From Clostridia bacterium (lineage in GTDB: Bacteria; Bacillota_A; Clostridia; Oscillospirales; CAG-272), in assembly GCA_017472105.1 (NCBI GenBank), contig JAFUQY010000400.1, positions 1-16,084 of the forward strand: a stretch of DNA of 16,084 bases. Direction: 5' to 3'. The notes beneath the pieces were generated by a model. The model was not told the DNA's origin and ran no database searches. It saw only the letters and a list, made by a program, of their open reading frames with translations. A program made the translations under genes and the position numbers. Positions 1 through 6,800 of this stretch are shown piece after piece; positions within the stretch are counted from its first letter, which is position 1, and each line of letters starts with the position of its first letter.

Positions 1-1
1 A

Positions 2-1045
2 AAATGCTCTCTCCGTGCGATTTTCTTCTCGTCCATCACCAATCCTTCCACGCGCTTCATCAACAACGTGGTCTACGCGGCAGTTGCACTCACCGGTGCG
101 CTTGCGGCTGTGTCCGGCTCCATGACAGTCGGCGGTCTGACCAGCTTCCTCGCATATGCGAACCAGTACACCAAGCCGTTCAACGAAATCTCCGGCGTCA
201 TCACCGAGCTTCAGAACGCGCTTGCCTGTGCCGAGCGTATCTTCGAGCTGATCGACGAGCCGACCTATACTCCCGACAAGGCTGACGCGAAGTCCCTTGA
301 TAAGGTAAAGGGCAATGTGGAAATCCGTGACGTGGACTTCTCCTACACACCCGAGAAGGAACTGATCCGCGATCTGACGCTCAGTGTCAAGCCCGGTCAG
401 CGTGTGGCAATCGTCGGCCCGACCGGATGCGGCAAAACCACGATCATCAATCTGCTCATGCGCTTCTACGATGTGAAGGAAGGCTCCATTTCCGTCGACG
501 GATGCGATATCCGGGATGCCAAGCGCGACTCCCTCCACGGAACCTACGGCATGGTGCTTCAGGACACGTGGATGATGAAGGGAACTGTGCGTGACAATAT
601 TAAAATGGGACGGGATGCCACCGAGGAGGAAGTCATCGCCGCCGCAAAAGCCGCTCATGCACACAGCTTCATCCGACGCCTGCCGAAGGGATACGATACC
701 GTTATCAGTGACGACGGCGGTGCACTTTCCGCAGGTCAGCGTCAGCTTCTGTGCATTGCACGGGTCATGCTGGCGATTCCTCCGATGCTGATTCTCGACG
801 AAGCGACGTCCTCCATCGACACCCGAACCGAGCTGAAAATTCAGAACGCCTTCGCGAAGCTCATGAAGGGCAGAACGTCGTTCATCGTTGCGCACCGCCT
901 GTCCACGATCCGCGAAGCCGACTGCATCCTCGTCATGAAGGAAGGCAGGATCATCGAAAAGGGCAGTCACGACGAGCTGGTGAACGCCGGCGGATTCTAC
1001 TCCGAGCTCTGGAACAGCCAGTTTAATCAGATAGAGAAGAGATAA
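2..1045 (+). CDS. ABC exporter half-transporter (TMD-NBD), 5' end missing
   Basis: This is the C-terminal part of an ATP-binding cassette exporter. The reading frame is open to the left edge from base 2, so the first membrane helices lie outside the window. The visible part is 347 residues. It starts in the last transmembrane helices, with a hydrophobic Ala/Val/Gly-rich stretch around bases 60-165, and continues through the linker into a complete nucleotide-binding domain. Walker A reads GPTGCGKTT from base 416, the Q-loop is in VLQDTW, the signature is LSAGQ (725-739) rather than LSGGQ, Walker B is MLILDEATSSID with the catalytic Glu intact, and the switch histidine is in VAHRLST. In Clostridia such genes often come as heterodimeric pairs, so the partner may lie just upstream; that is inference. 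The substrate cannot be told from sequence. It faces the GH2 gene convergently and shares its terminator. Confidence 0.93.
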   Translation, partial: KCSLRAIFFSSITNPSTRFINNVVYAAVALTGALAAVSGSMTVGGLTSFLAYANQYTKPFNEISGVITELQNALACAERIFELIDEPTYTPDKADAKSLDKVKGNVEIRDVDFSYTPEKELIRDLTLSVKPGQRVAIVGPTGCGKTTIINLLMRFYDVKEGSISVDGCDIRDAKRDSLHGTYGMVLQDTWMMKGTVRDNIKMGRDATEEEVIAAAKAAHAHSFIRRLPKGYDTVISDDGGALSAGQRQLLCIARVMLAIPPMLILDEATSSIDTRTELKIQNAFAKLMKGRTSFIVAHRLSTIREADCILVMKEGRIIEKGSHDELVNAGGFYSELWNSQFNQIEKR

Positions 1046-1063
1046 GAGAGAATAGAGAAGAGA
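1031..1063 (+). repeat. Purine-rich 12-bp direct repeat across the ABC stop codon
   Basis: ATAGAGAAGAGA occurs at 1031-1042 and again at 1052-1063. The period is 21 bp, so the copies are in the same frame. The first copy encodes the last four residues (IEKR) before the TAA at 1043-1045. The second copy is untranslated and lies just before the terminator. It looks like a small tandem duplication or slippage product. Confidence 0.6.
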
Positions 1064-1072
1064 AAATGAAAT

Positions 1073-1109
1073 AACGTGCAGCCGTGGATTTTCATCCTGA
1101 CTGCACGTT
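1073..1109. terminator. Bidirectional rho-independent terminator
   Basis: AACGTGCAG at 1073-1081 pairs with CTGCACGTT at 1101-1109. The 19-nt loop contains a second small hairpin, GGAT-TTTC-ATCC. A T-rich run follows on the plus strand (TTTTGTTATGCTTTATTT), and the upstream AAAATGAAATAA gives a U-rich tail on the minus strand. It sits between the convergent ABC and GH2 genes and should serve both. Confidence 0.8.
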
Positions 1110-1119
1110 TTGTTATGCT

Positions 1120-2859
1120 TTATTTCTGTTTTTCAAATGCCGCGATCTGCATGTTGGCTTCGCGGATTCTGTCGTAGATTTTATCGGAGAACTTGCGGGT
1201 GCGGTTGTATTTGTACAGCCCGTTCTGTTCCTGCTCGACGTCGGTGAGCTGGGTGTAGCAGAAGCCGCAGATTCTCGGATGCTCGAGCATTGCGGTGGTC
1301 AGACCTGCGTAGCGTTCGGCGAATGCTTCCTCGGATTCGGGAGTGGAACCGTAGCCCCATCCGCCCGGCTCGTCGGGATTCCAGAATGTTCCGCCGTATT
1401 CGCTGATCCACACGGGTTCGCCGCGGTAGACATGCTTCTTCAGCTGTTCCTGATGGATCGGGTTGTGGCAGAAGTTGGGATCGTCCAGCATGGGAGCGAG
1501 CTTTTTGCGGAGACTTTCGGGATTCTGGTCGTATTCGTGAATGTCGAACATATCCGTCTTCCAGTGCACACCGCCGGAGGCATCGATGACGGGACGGTAG
1601 GGGTCCATCTGCTTGGTGACGTCGTAGCATACGGTCTGGCAGATGGGATCGTTGTCCTTGCGCCAGTAGGATTCGTTTTCGGGACACCAGCCGATGATGG
1701 AGGGATGGCTGTAATCGCGGCGTACGACTTCCATCCATTCGGGCAGGAAGTATCCGATGCCCTGACCGTCGTTGAGGAGGGAACCGTTCGCATATTCGCC
1801 CCAGACGATGTAGCCGAGCTTGTCCGCCCAGTAGAGGGTGCGTTCTTCGAAGACTCTCTGATGCAGGCGTCCGCCGTTGAAGCCGAGATCCATGGTCAGT
1901 TCAATATCGTGCTTGAGGAATTCGTCCGTCGGGCCGGTGTAGATGCCGTCGGGATTGAAGCCCTGGTCGAGTACGGTGCGCATGAAGACGGGACGGTTGT
2001 TGAGCCAGATGCCGTCCTTTTTCAGTTCCACCTTGCGCATGCCGAAGTAGCTCTGCACGGTGTCGCCGGTGTCGAGGGTGATGGTCAGATCGTAGAGATT
2101 GCCCTGACCGAGATCCCACAGATGGAGCTGATCGAGATCGAGCACAACGGATGCGTTTCCGTAAACCACAGCCGCGGATGCCTCACCTACCTTCACGCCG
2201 TCGTAATACGCAGCTGCCGTGACGGAAGTGCCGCCGACAGTTTCCACGTCAACAACCGCGCGGTGATCGTCCACAAACGGCGTGATCTTCGCGTATTTGA
2301 TGTAGGATTCCGGAACAAATTCCAGCCAGACGGTCTGCCAGATGCCGGTGGTTCTCGTGTAGGAGCAAGCATAGGATTCATACCGCTGGGACTGCTTGCC
2401 GTAGGGCTGCTTCAGGGAACGGTTGTCGTCCTCGGCATACACGATGATGAGGTTCTCGCCTTCCTTCACAGCCTTGGTGATGTCAAGTTCGAACGAGGAG
2501 TAACCGCCGGTATGCTCGCCGACCTGCTTTCCGTTGACGTAAATGACGGAATGGTAGTCCACAGCGCCGAAGTGCAGAAGAACGCGTCCGGAAATCTGCT
2601 CCGCGGTCAGCTCAAACGTGCGGCGATACCAGACTGCTGCGATCCAGTCCGTGTAGCCGATGCCGGAGAGACGGCTTTCGGGGCAGAACGGAACGGTGAT
2701 TTTCTTCACATCACCGCTCATGAAGTTGTCGGAGTTCCAGAGCTTGCGGTAGCGTCCGGAGTTGCCGAAGTCAAAGAGAAAATCCCACTCGCCGTTGAGG
2801 TTCATCCATGCGTCACGCACGAATTGCGGTCTGGGATGTTCCGGTCTTGGAATAGCCAT
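1120..2859 (-). CDS. Glycoside hydrolase family 2 (beta-galactosidase/beta-glucuronidase superfamily)
   Basis: A 579-residue retaining beta-glycosidase of the GH2 type. The N-terminal sugar-binding jelly roll covers about residues 1-180, with VIYVNGKQVGEHTGGYSSF near 105-123. An Ig-like domain follows (about 185-280), then a TIM barrel from about 285. The proposed acid/base is Glu396, in the N-E pair of WCPENES after HPSIIG. The proposed nucleophile is Glu487 in WISEYGG. The barrel contains LDQGFNPDGIYTGP and YWADKLGYIVWGE, typical of short GH2 proteins annotated only as beta-galactosidase-like, so the substrate is uncertain. The open frame extends upstream to 3042, but the ATG at 2859 has AGAAAGGA eight bases before it and begins the conserved part, so it is preferred. 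There is no signal peptide, so it is probably cytoplasmic. It lies 43 bp after a small lipoprotein gene on the same strand. Confidence 0.93.
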   Translation of the reverse strand: MAIPRPEHPRPQFVRDAWMNLNGEWDFLFDFGNSGRYRKLWNSDNFMSGDVKKITVPFCPESRLSGIGYTDWIAAVWYRRTFELTAEQISGRVLLHFGAVDYHSVIYVNGKQVGEHTGGYSSFELDITKAVKEGENLIIVYAEDDNRSLKQPYGKQSQRYESYACSYTRTTGIWQTVWLEFVPESYIKYAKITPFVDDHRAVVDVETVGGTSVTAAAYYDGVKVGEASAAVVYGNASVVLDLDQLHLWDLGQGNLYDLTITLDTGDTVQSYFGMRKVELKKDGIWLNNRPVFMRTVLDQGFNPDGIYTGPTDEFLKHDIELTMDLGFNGGRLHQRVFEERTLYWADKLGYIVWGEYANGSLLNDGQGIGYFLPEWMEVVRRDYSHPSIIGWCPENESYWRKDNDPICQTVCYDVTKQMDPYRPVIDASGGVHWKTDMFDIHEYDQNPESLRKKLAPMLDDPNFCHNPIHQEQLKKHVYRGEPVWISEYGGTFWNPDEPGGWGYGSTPESEEAFAERYAGLTTAMLEHPRICGFCYTQLTDVEQEQNGLYKYNRTRKFSDKIYDRIREANMQIAAFEKQK

Positions 2860-2885
2860 GATTGTAGTCCTTTCTGATAAAGAAA

Positions 2886-2914
2886 ATTGTATTTTGTTGT
2901 GATTACCATGAAAA
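2886..2914 (-). promoter_or_regulatory. Possible secondary sigma-70 promoter for the GH2 gene
   Basis: Read on the minus strand, TTTTCA (2914-2909) and TACAAT (2891-2886) are separated by 17 bp. The start would fall about 20 bases before the GH2 ATG. The -35 matches the consensus at only four of six positions and lies over the 3' end of the lipoprotein gene. GH2 may therefore be read both from here and from the strong upstream promoter. Confidence 0.35.
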
Positions 2915-3274
2915 ATCGTAGCTGCCGCAGTGATGATCGGCATGGACGGTGATTGAGTAAGTACCGCCGGGCTGCACGGTAACGGAAAATTCGGAGGACG
3001 GAAGATCAGTACCCCTGTAAACGGAAGTGCCGGATGCTTCATCCGTTATGGTGATGTCCAGCGTGCCGCTCTGGGTTTCGATTACAACGGCAATTTCGGT
3101 TTCATCTTCATTCAGGCTTACAGAGCGTTTCTTTTCGCCGCTGAAAAGGGAGTAGGACATGGAAAAAAGGTCGCCGGTATTATTTTCAACAGACATCACG
3201 GTGGAGTAAGAACCGGAAACACAGCTGAGCAGAAGAAAGGAGAGCAGCAGCAATGACAGGAGACGCTTTTTCAT
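2903..3274 (-). CDS. Small predicted lipoprotein, 123 aa, unknown function
   Basis: The protein starts with a positive MKKR, a Leu/Ser-rich hydrophobic core and a lipobox LLSC with the lipidation Cys at residue 18. It should be exported and anchored in the outer face of the cytoplasmic membrane. The mature part of about 105 residues is rich in alternating polar/hydrophobic strands and Thr/Ser, including TQSGTLDITI and VQPGGTYSITVHA, which suggests a single beta-sandwich. No enzymatic motif is visible. The ATG at 3274 is supported by GAAAGGAAC eight bases upstream and by a consensus promoter that places the transcript start about 28 bases before it. It is the first gene of a probable operon with the GH2 enzyme. 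Small lipoproteins of this style occur in Clostridia without assigned roles; a glycan- or wall-binding role is inference only. Confidence 0.75.
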   Translation of the reverse strand: MKKRLLSLLLLSFLLLSCVSGSYSTVMSVENNTGDLFSMSYSLFSGEKKRSVSLNEDETEIAVVIETQSGTLDITITDEASGTSVYRGTDLPSSEFSVTVQPGGTYSITVHADHHCGSYDFSW

Positions 3275-3308
3275 CCCATGTTCCTTTCATAAGTGAAGTT
3301 ATATAAAA

Positions 3309-3337
3309 ATTATAATATATACTGAGCAAATTGTCAA
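3309..3337 (-). promoter_or_regulatory. Perfect-consensus sigma-70 promoter for lipoprotein-GH2 unit
   Basis: On the minus strand the -35 is TTGACA (3337-3332) and the -10 is TATAAT (3314-3309), with a 17-bp spacer. All twelve core bases match the consensus. The predicted start is near 3302. This implies strong basal transcription unless an activator-independent repressor acts on it. Confidence 0.85.
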
Positions 3338-3355
3338 CTGTTTCACAAAAAATCG

Positions 3356-3384
3356 TTGCAAACGCCGTCGTGCTGTGGTATAAT
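3356..3384 (+). promoter_or_regulatory. Sigma-70 promoter for GH-D-like/FliB-like unit
   Basis: TTGCAA at 3356-3361 and TATAAT at 3379-3384 are separated by 17 bp, and the predicted start is near 3391. The -35 sits in a short palindromic context, CGTT-GCA-AACG (3354-3364). It lies back-to-back with the minus-strand promoter, with only 18 bp between the two -35 boxes, so a regulator bound there could control both units. Confidence 0.8.
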
Positions 3385-3419
3385 TCCGATAGAAATTAAA
3401 AATCTGCAAGGAGAAGACT

Positions 3420-5783
3420 ATGCTCGAGAAAACACGTCAGTCATCGGGGGCGGATGAGAGAACCCCGTCCAGACCCCAGTATTTTTCATGGATCAACAAC
3501 ACAAACGAGGGTGCAACCGAGGAGCAGACCCTGATCAATCTCGATTACTTCAAGTGGCTCCACGACACCTACGGGATGGAGATCAAAATCTACGCATGGG
3601 ATGCCGGCAACCTCGACGGTGCGTCCGGAACCTACGGCGATCCTGCATCCACACCCAAGCTGGTGAAGCAGTTCCCGCGCGGATACAAGCCCTGTGCGGA
3701 CAAAGCGGCGGAAATCGGCTGTCACATGGGCATCTGGGGCGGTGCGGACGGCTTCGGTGATACGCCGGAATCGGAAAAAGCGCGGTATGACCTGATCGTG
3801 AGCCTGTGCAAGGATCTCGGCTTCATGCTGTTCAAGTTCGACACCGTCTGCGGCGCACTCCGCGAAGAAAAGCGTCAGACATTCAAAAACATGATCGACG
3901 AATGCCGGAAATACGTGCCGGATCTGATCGTGCTCAATCACCGCAATCACCTCGGAGACGCCGAAATCTGCGCGACCACCTTCCTCTGGGGCGGCGTGGA
4001 AACTTATATCGACGTGCACATCCGCAACAAGAATACCGCATCCCACCACCGCGCATGCACGCTGGAGAGAGGACTTGTGCCGGAGATGAAGCGTCTGACC
4101 GAGGACCACGGCGTTTGTCTGTCGTCCTATCTCGATTATTTCGAAGACGATCTCATCATCCAGGCATTCGCGCGTTCGCTGATTCTCGCTCCCGAAATCT
4201 ACGGCAATCCGTGGCTTCTCCGGGACGACGAGCAGGCAAGACTGGCGCGGATCTACAATCTGCACGCGAAATACAACGACATTCTCGTGAACGGTATGGT
4301 TCTGCCCGAATCCTATGGCGCGAATGCAGTATCCCGCGGCGACGGAAAGACCAGACTGATCGTGTTGAACAACACCGGATGGGAGACCGTTTCCGTAAAG
4401 CTGAACATCACCGACGAGATCGGACTGGAAAAATCGGATAAGGAATACGTCGTCAAGACCCTGCATCCCTACGAATCCTACGCTGGCACGTTCGCATACG
4501 GGGACACGGCTGAAGTCACAGTCGAACCCTTCCGTGCCGCGCTGATCCTCGTTGAAGAAAAGGAAACCTTCGCATCTCACGACTTCGTTCTCACAAACTG
4601 CGAATACGAAACGGTTTACGGTGCGGGTGCGGTTCCGGCGAAGGCTCTCATTTACAGCGGAAACGGCGAAGAAATCCGCGCAGTCGGCAATTCCACGGTG
4701 ACAGCGGACGGAATCACGGGCGACACCACGATCCATCCGCCGGTATATCTCGGAACGATGACGGAGTGCGATACGCCCGCCAACGCCGAACAGCTCTACG
4801 AAGCGACCGCGTTCCGTGCGGATACCGATTCCCTCGAAGCGCAGTCCCGCAAACGCTCGGGTGAGACGAAAATCCCCGAAGTTCAGCGTGCGCGCGATGC
4901 TTTCTTCGCTCAGGAAACCTACAAGTTCCGCGGTCCCGAATCTGCGGCGATGTTTGACGGCAATCCCGACACCTTCTTCGACGGCGAGAGCCGGTATTAC
5001 GGAACCCGTCTGAACGGCGGCTGTCTCCGGATCGATCTCGGCGCTGAATATGCCGTCCGTCGTGCGGAAATCACCTGCTTTGCCATCGACGAGCCGATTC
5101 ACGAAGTGCCCGCACAGCAGTTCCCGGCGTCCGGTTCCGTATCGGCTGATCTCGGCATGTGGAACGCACTGACCCTGCATGAAGTCCGCACAGACGAAGA
5201 AAACGTGCAGGCTCCCGTCGTCATGTCGTCGGTACACAACATCCGTTATTTCACCGGCTCCCGTAAAACCGCTGTTTATACGACCGACGCCGAAATGACC
5301 CGCTACCTCCGCATTCCCGAACCGATGGACCGCATTTATTCCGTCAGATTCTACGACGCGGACGGCAGTGAAATCAAGCCCGCAAATCCCACGGCGAACA
5401 ATATGCTCTCCGTTTATCTCGCCTCCGATAAGGCAAACGCGAAGGCATGCACCGTGACCGTTCCCGAAGACGCAGCGGACGGCTCCTGCATTGCAGCGGC
5501 AATCAACGGAAAGCACGGAGCGGAAGGCGTTTACTGCGCGGCGGAAATGGACGGCAGACCGATCGGATTTACCGACCGTGCGTCCGGCTATCCCATGAAC
5601 CACTGGGAGCACGTCGTCGGCGCATCCGAGTCCGGCTATACCTACTACCTCACCGTCACACCCGAAATGCGCGGCAGGGAAGTCCGCATCCATGCACTGT
5701 TCCGCGAGGAATGTGATGTGAACTGCGAAGTATGGCTCTGCGACAGCAATTTCAAGAAGCCCATCGCGGAAGTGATTCTTTAA
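3420..5783 (+). CDS. Large GH-D-like (alpha-galactosidase-type) glycosidase with C-terminal discoidin-like domain
   Basis: A 787-residue protein whose first ~300 residues look like a (beta/alpha)8 barrel of clan GH-D (GH27/GH36). IYAWDAGN at 58-64 resembles the substrate-binding strand, and LFKFD at 137-141 resembles the KxD nucleophile motif, making Asp141 the proposed nucleophile. The acidic group at SYLDYFEDD (236-244) is a candidate for the acid/base. A beta-sandwich follows at about 310-385. FDGNPDTFFDG and LRIDLG (about 508-545) match the pattern of an F5/8 type C (discoidin) fold. The beginning is supported by AAGGAG six bases before the ATG and a promoter just upstream. No signal peptide is present, so it is predicted cytoplasmic, which is odd for a protein with a binding module. 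Substrate and exact family are not assignable from sequence alone. The FliB-like gene starts one base after its stop. Confidence 0.75.
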   Translation: MLEKTRQSSGADERTPSRPQYFSWINNTNEGATEEQTLINLDYFKWLHDTYGMEIKIYAWDAGNLDGASGTYGDPASTPKLVKQFPRGYKPCADKAAEIGCHMGIWGGADGFGDTPESEKARYDLIVSLCKDLGFMLFKFDTVCGALREEKRQTFKNMIDECRKYVPDLIVLNHRNHLGDAEICATTFLWGGVETYIDVHIRNKNTASHHRACTLERGLVPEMKRLTEDHGVCLSSYLDYFEDDLIIQAFARSLILAPEIYGNPWLLRDDEQARLARIYNLHAKYNDILVNGMVLPESYGANAVSRGDGKTRLIVLNNTGWETVSVKLNITDEIGLEKSDKEYVVKTLHPYESYAGTFAYGDTAEVTVEPFRAALILVEEKETFASHDFVLTNCEYETVYGAGAVPAKALIYSGNGEEIRAVGNSTVTADGITGDTTIHPPVYLGTMTECDTPANAEQLYEATAFRADTDSLEAQSRKRSGETKIPEVQRARDAFFAQETYKFRGPESAAMFDGNPDTFFDGESRYYGTRLNGGCLRIDLGAEYAVRRAEITCFAIDEPIHEVPAQQFPASGSVSADLGMWNALTLHEVRTDEENVQAPVVMSSVHNIRYFTGSRKTAVYTTDAEMTRYLRIPEPMDRIYSVRFYDADGSEIKPANPTANNMLSVYLASDKANAKACTVTVPEDAADGSCIAAAINGKHGAEGVYCAAEMDGRPIGFTDRASGYPMNHWEHVVGASESGYTYYLTVTPEMRGREVRIHALFREECDVNCEVWLCDSNFKKPIAEVIL

Positions 5784-5784
5784 G

Positions 5785-6726
5785 ATGAAGATTTTTGTAC
5801 CGGATTATTACCCGAAATTCCACTGCATCGCCGGAAAATGCCGTCATTCCTGCTGTATCGGCTGGGAAATCGACATCGACGAGGATACCCTTGATCTGTA
5901 CGACAGCATCGGCGGCGGCTTCGGGATGCGGCTGAAAAACAATATTGAACCCGGCGATCCACCGCATTTCAGACTCTGTGCGGACGAACGCTGTCCGTTT
6001 CTCAATGCCGACGGGCTGTGCGATATCATCCTCACGCTCGGCGAAGGTGCGCTCTGCCAGATCTGCGACGATCACCCGAGGTTCCGCAGCTTCTACTCCG
6101 ACCGGGTGGAAATGGGAATCGGCATGTGCTGTGAAGCGGCTGCAAAACTGATTCTGTCGAAGCCGGAGAAAACCGTACTTGTTCCGTGGGATGACGACGG
6201 GGAAGAAGAATTCCCGCTCACGGAAGAGGAAACTGCGTTTTTCGCTCAGCGTGAGAAGCTCATCGCAGCTGCGCAGAACCGTGAAAAATCCGTTGACGAG
6301 CGGATGCAGGAGATTCTTGCCGTCACCGGAGCGGATCTCAGCACGAAAACGGACGCCGGATGGCTCGCATGTCTGCGGGAGATGGAATGCCTCGATCCCG
6401 CACGGAACGGTCAGCTTGACGAAGCATCGGCGGATGATCTGCCCGGTCTGACTGCGGAATTTGAGACGGCATCCGAGCAGATTCTCGTGTATTTTCTCCT
6501 GCGGCATCTTCCCGGTGCGCTCGATGACGGACGGTTCACCGCACGTGCGGCGTTCGCAGTTCTGAGCACCCATGTGATCCGCCGTCTCAGCCGGGCTGTG
6601 CTGAAGAAAACCGGCAAGCTGACACTGGACGACATTGCGGAAGCGGCGCGGATGTACTCCTCCGAATATGAATATTCCGACGAAAACACCGAACTCCTGC
6701 TGGAAATGCTCGGCGGGATGGACTGA
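5785..6726 (+). CDS. FliB-like (flagellin lysine-N-methylase family) Cys-rich protein
   Basis: A 313-residue protein with the hallmark N-terminal cysteine pattern of the FliB/PF03692-type family: C14-x4-C19-x3-C23-C24 followed by GWEIDID, then C65, CPFL at C70, GLC at C79, and LCQIC at C91/C94 followed by HPR. A further CC pair is at 115-116, so eleven cysteines fall in the first 116 residues and probably bind a metal or Fe-S cluster. Salmonella FliB is needed for flagellin lysine methylation, but no flagellar gene is near here, so the true substrate is open. The C-terminal 190 residues are acidic and helical with no motif I recognise. The ATG follows the GH stop by one base and has only a weak ribosome site (GGAAG about 12 bases away). 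That suggests translational coupling to the glycosidase. It converges on the 1048-residue gene and ends before a shared terminator. Confidence 0.82.
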   Translation: MKIFVPDYYPKFHCIAGKCRHSCCIGWEIDIDEDTLDLYDSIGGGFGMRLKNNIEPGDPPHFRLCADERCPFLNADGLCDIILTLGEGALCQICDDHPRFRSFYSDRVEMGIGMCCEAAAKLILSKPEKTVLVPWDDDGEEEFPLTEEETAFFAQREKLIAAAQNREKSVDERMQEILAVTGADLSTKTDAGWLACLREMECLDPARNGQLDEASADDLPGLTAEFETASEQILVYFLLRHLPGALDDGRFTARAAFAVLSTHVIRRLSRAVLKKTGKLTLDDIAEAARMYSSEYEYSDENTELLLEMLGGMD

Positions 6727-6741
6727 CACAACCGAATACAG

Positions 6742-6786
6742 AAACGCACGGATTCTGCATCAAAATCAGACGCAGTCCGTGCGTTT
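6742..6786. terminator. Bidirectional rho-independent terminator
   Basis: AAACGCACGGA at 6742-6752 pairs perfectly over 11 bp with TCCGTGCGTTT at 6776-6786. The 23-base loop can form an inner CTGC/GCAG pairing. TTTTGTTT follows on the plus strand, and an A-rich left flank gives a U-rich tail on the minus strand. It separates the convergent FliB-like gene and the minus-strand 1048-residue gene. Confidence 0.85.
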
Positions 6787-6800
6787 TGTTTATCTGAAAT

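Noticed and set aside
1084..2877. A 597-residue open frame on the plus strand opposite the GH2 gene
   Set aside because: It is antisense to a clear GH2 enzyme with catalytic motifs, has no ribosome site and no recognisable domain. It arises from GC-rich third positions of the real gene.
2860..3042. Upstream extension of the GH2 frame giving a 640-residue protein
   Set aside because: The extra 61 residues overlap the lipoprotein gene, lack similarity to a GH2 N-terminus, and the ATG at 2859 has the ribosome site.
3486..5693. A 735-residue open frame on the minus strand opposite the GH-D-like gene
   Set aside because: It is a mirror frame of a gene with its own promoter and ribosome site. The translation is low in typical protein motifs and unusually rich in Arg, Val and His.
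5752..6729. A 325-residue minus-strand frame opposite the FliB-like gene
   Set aside because: It covers the cysteine-patterned FliB-like gene and has no independent start signal.
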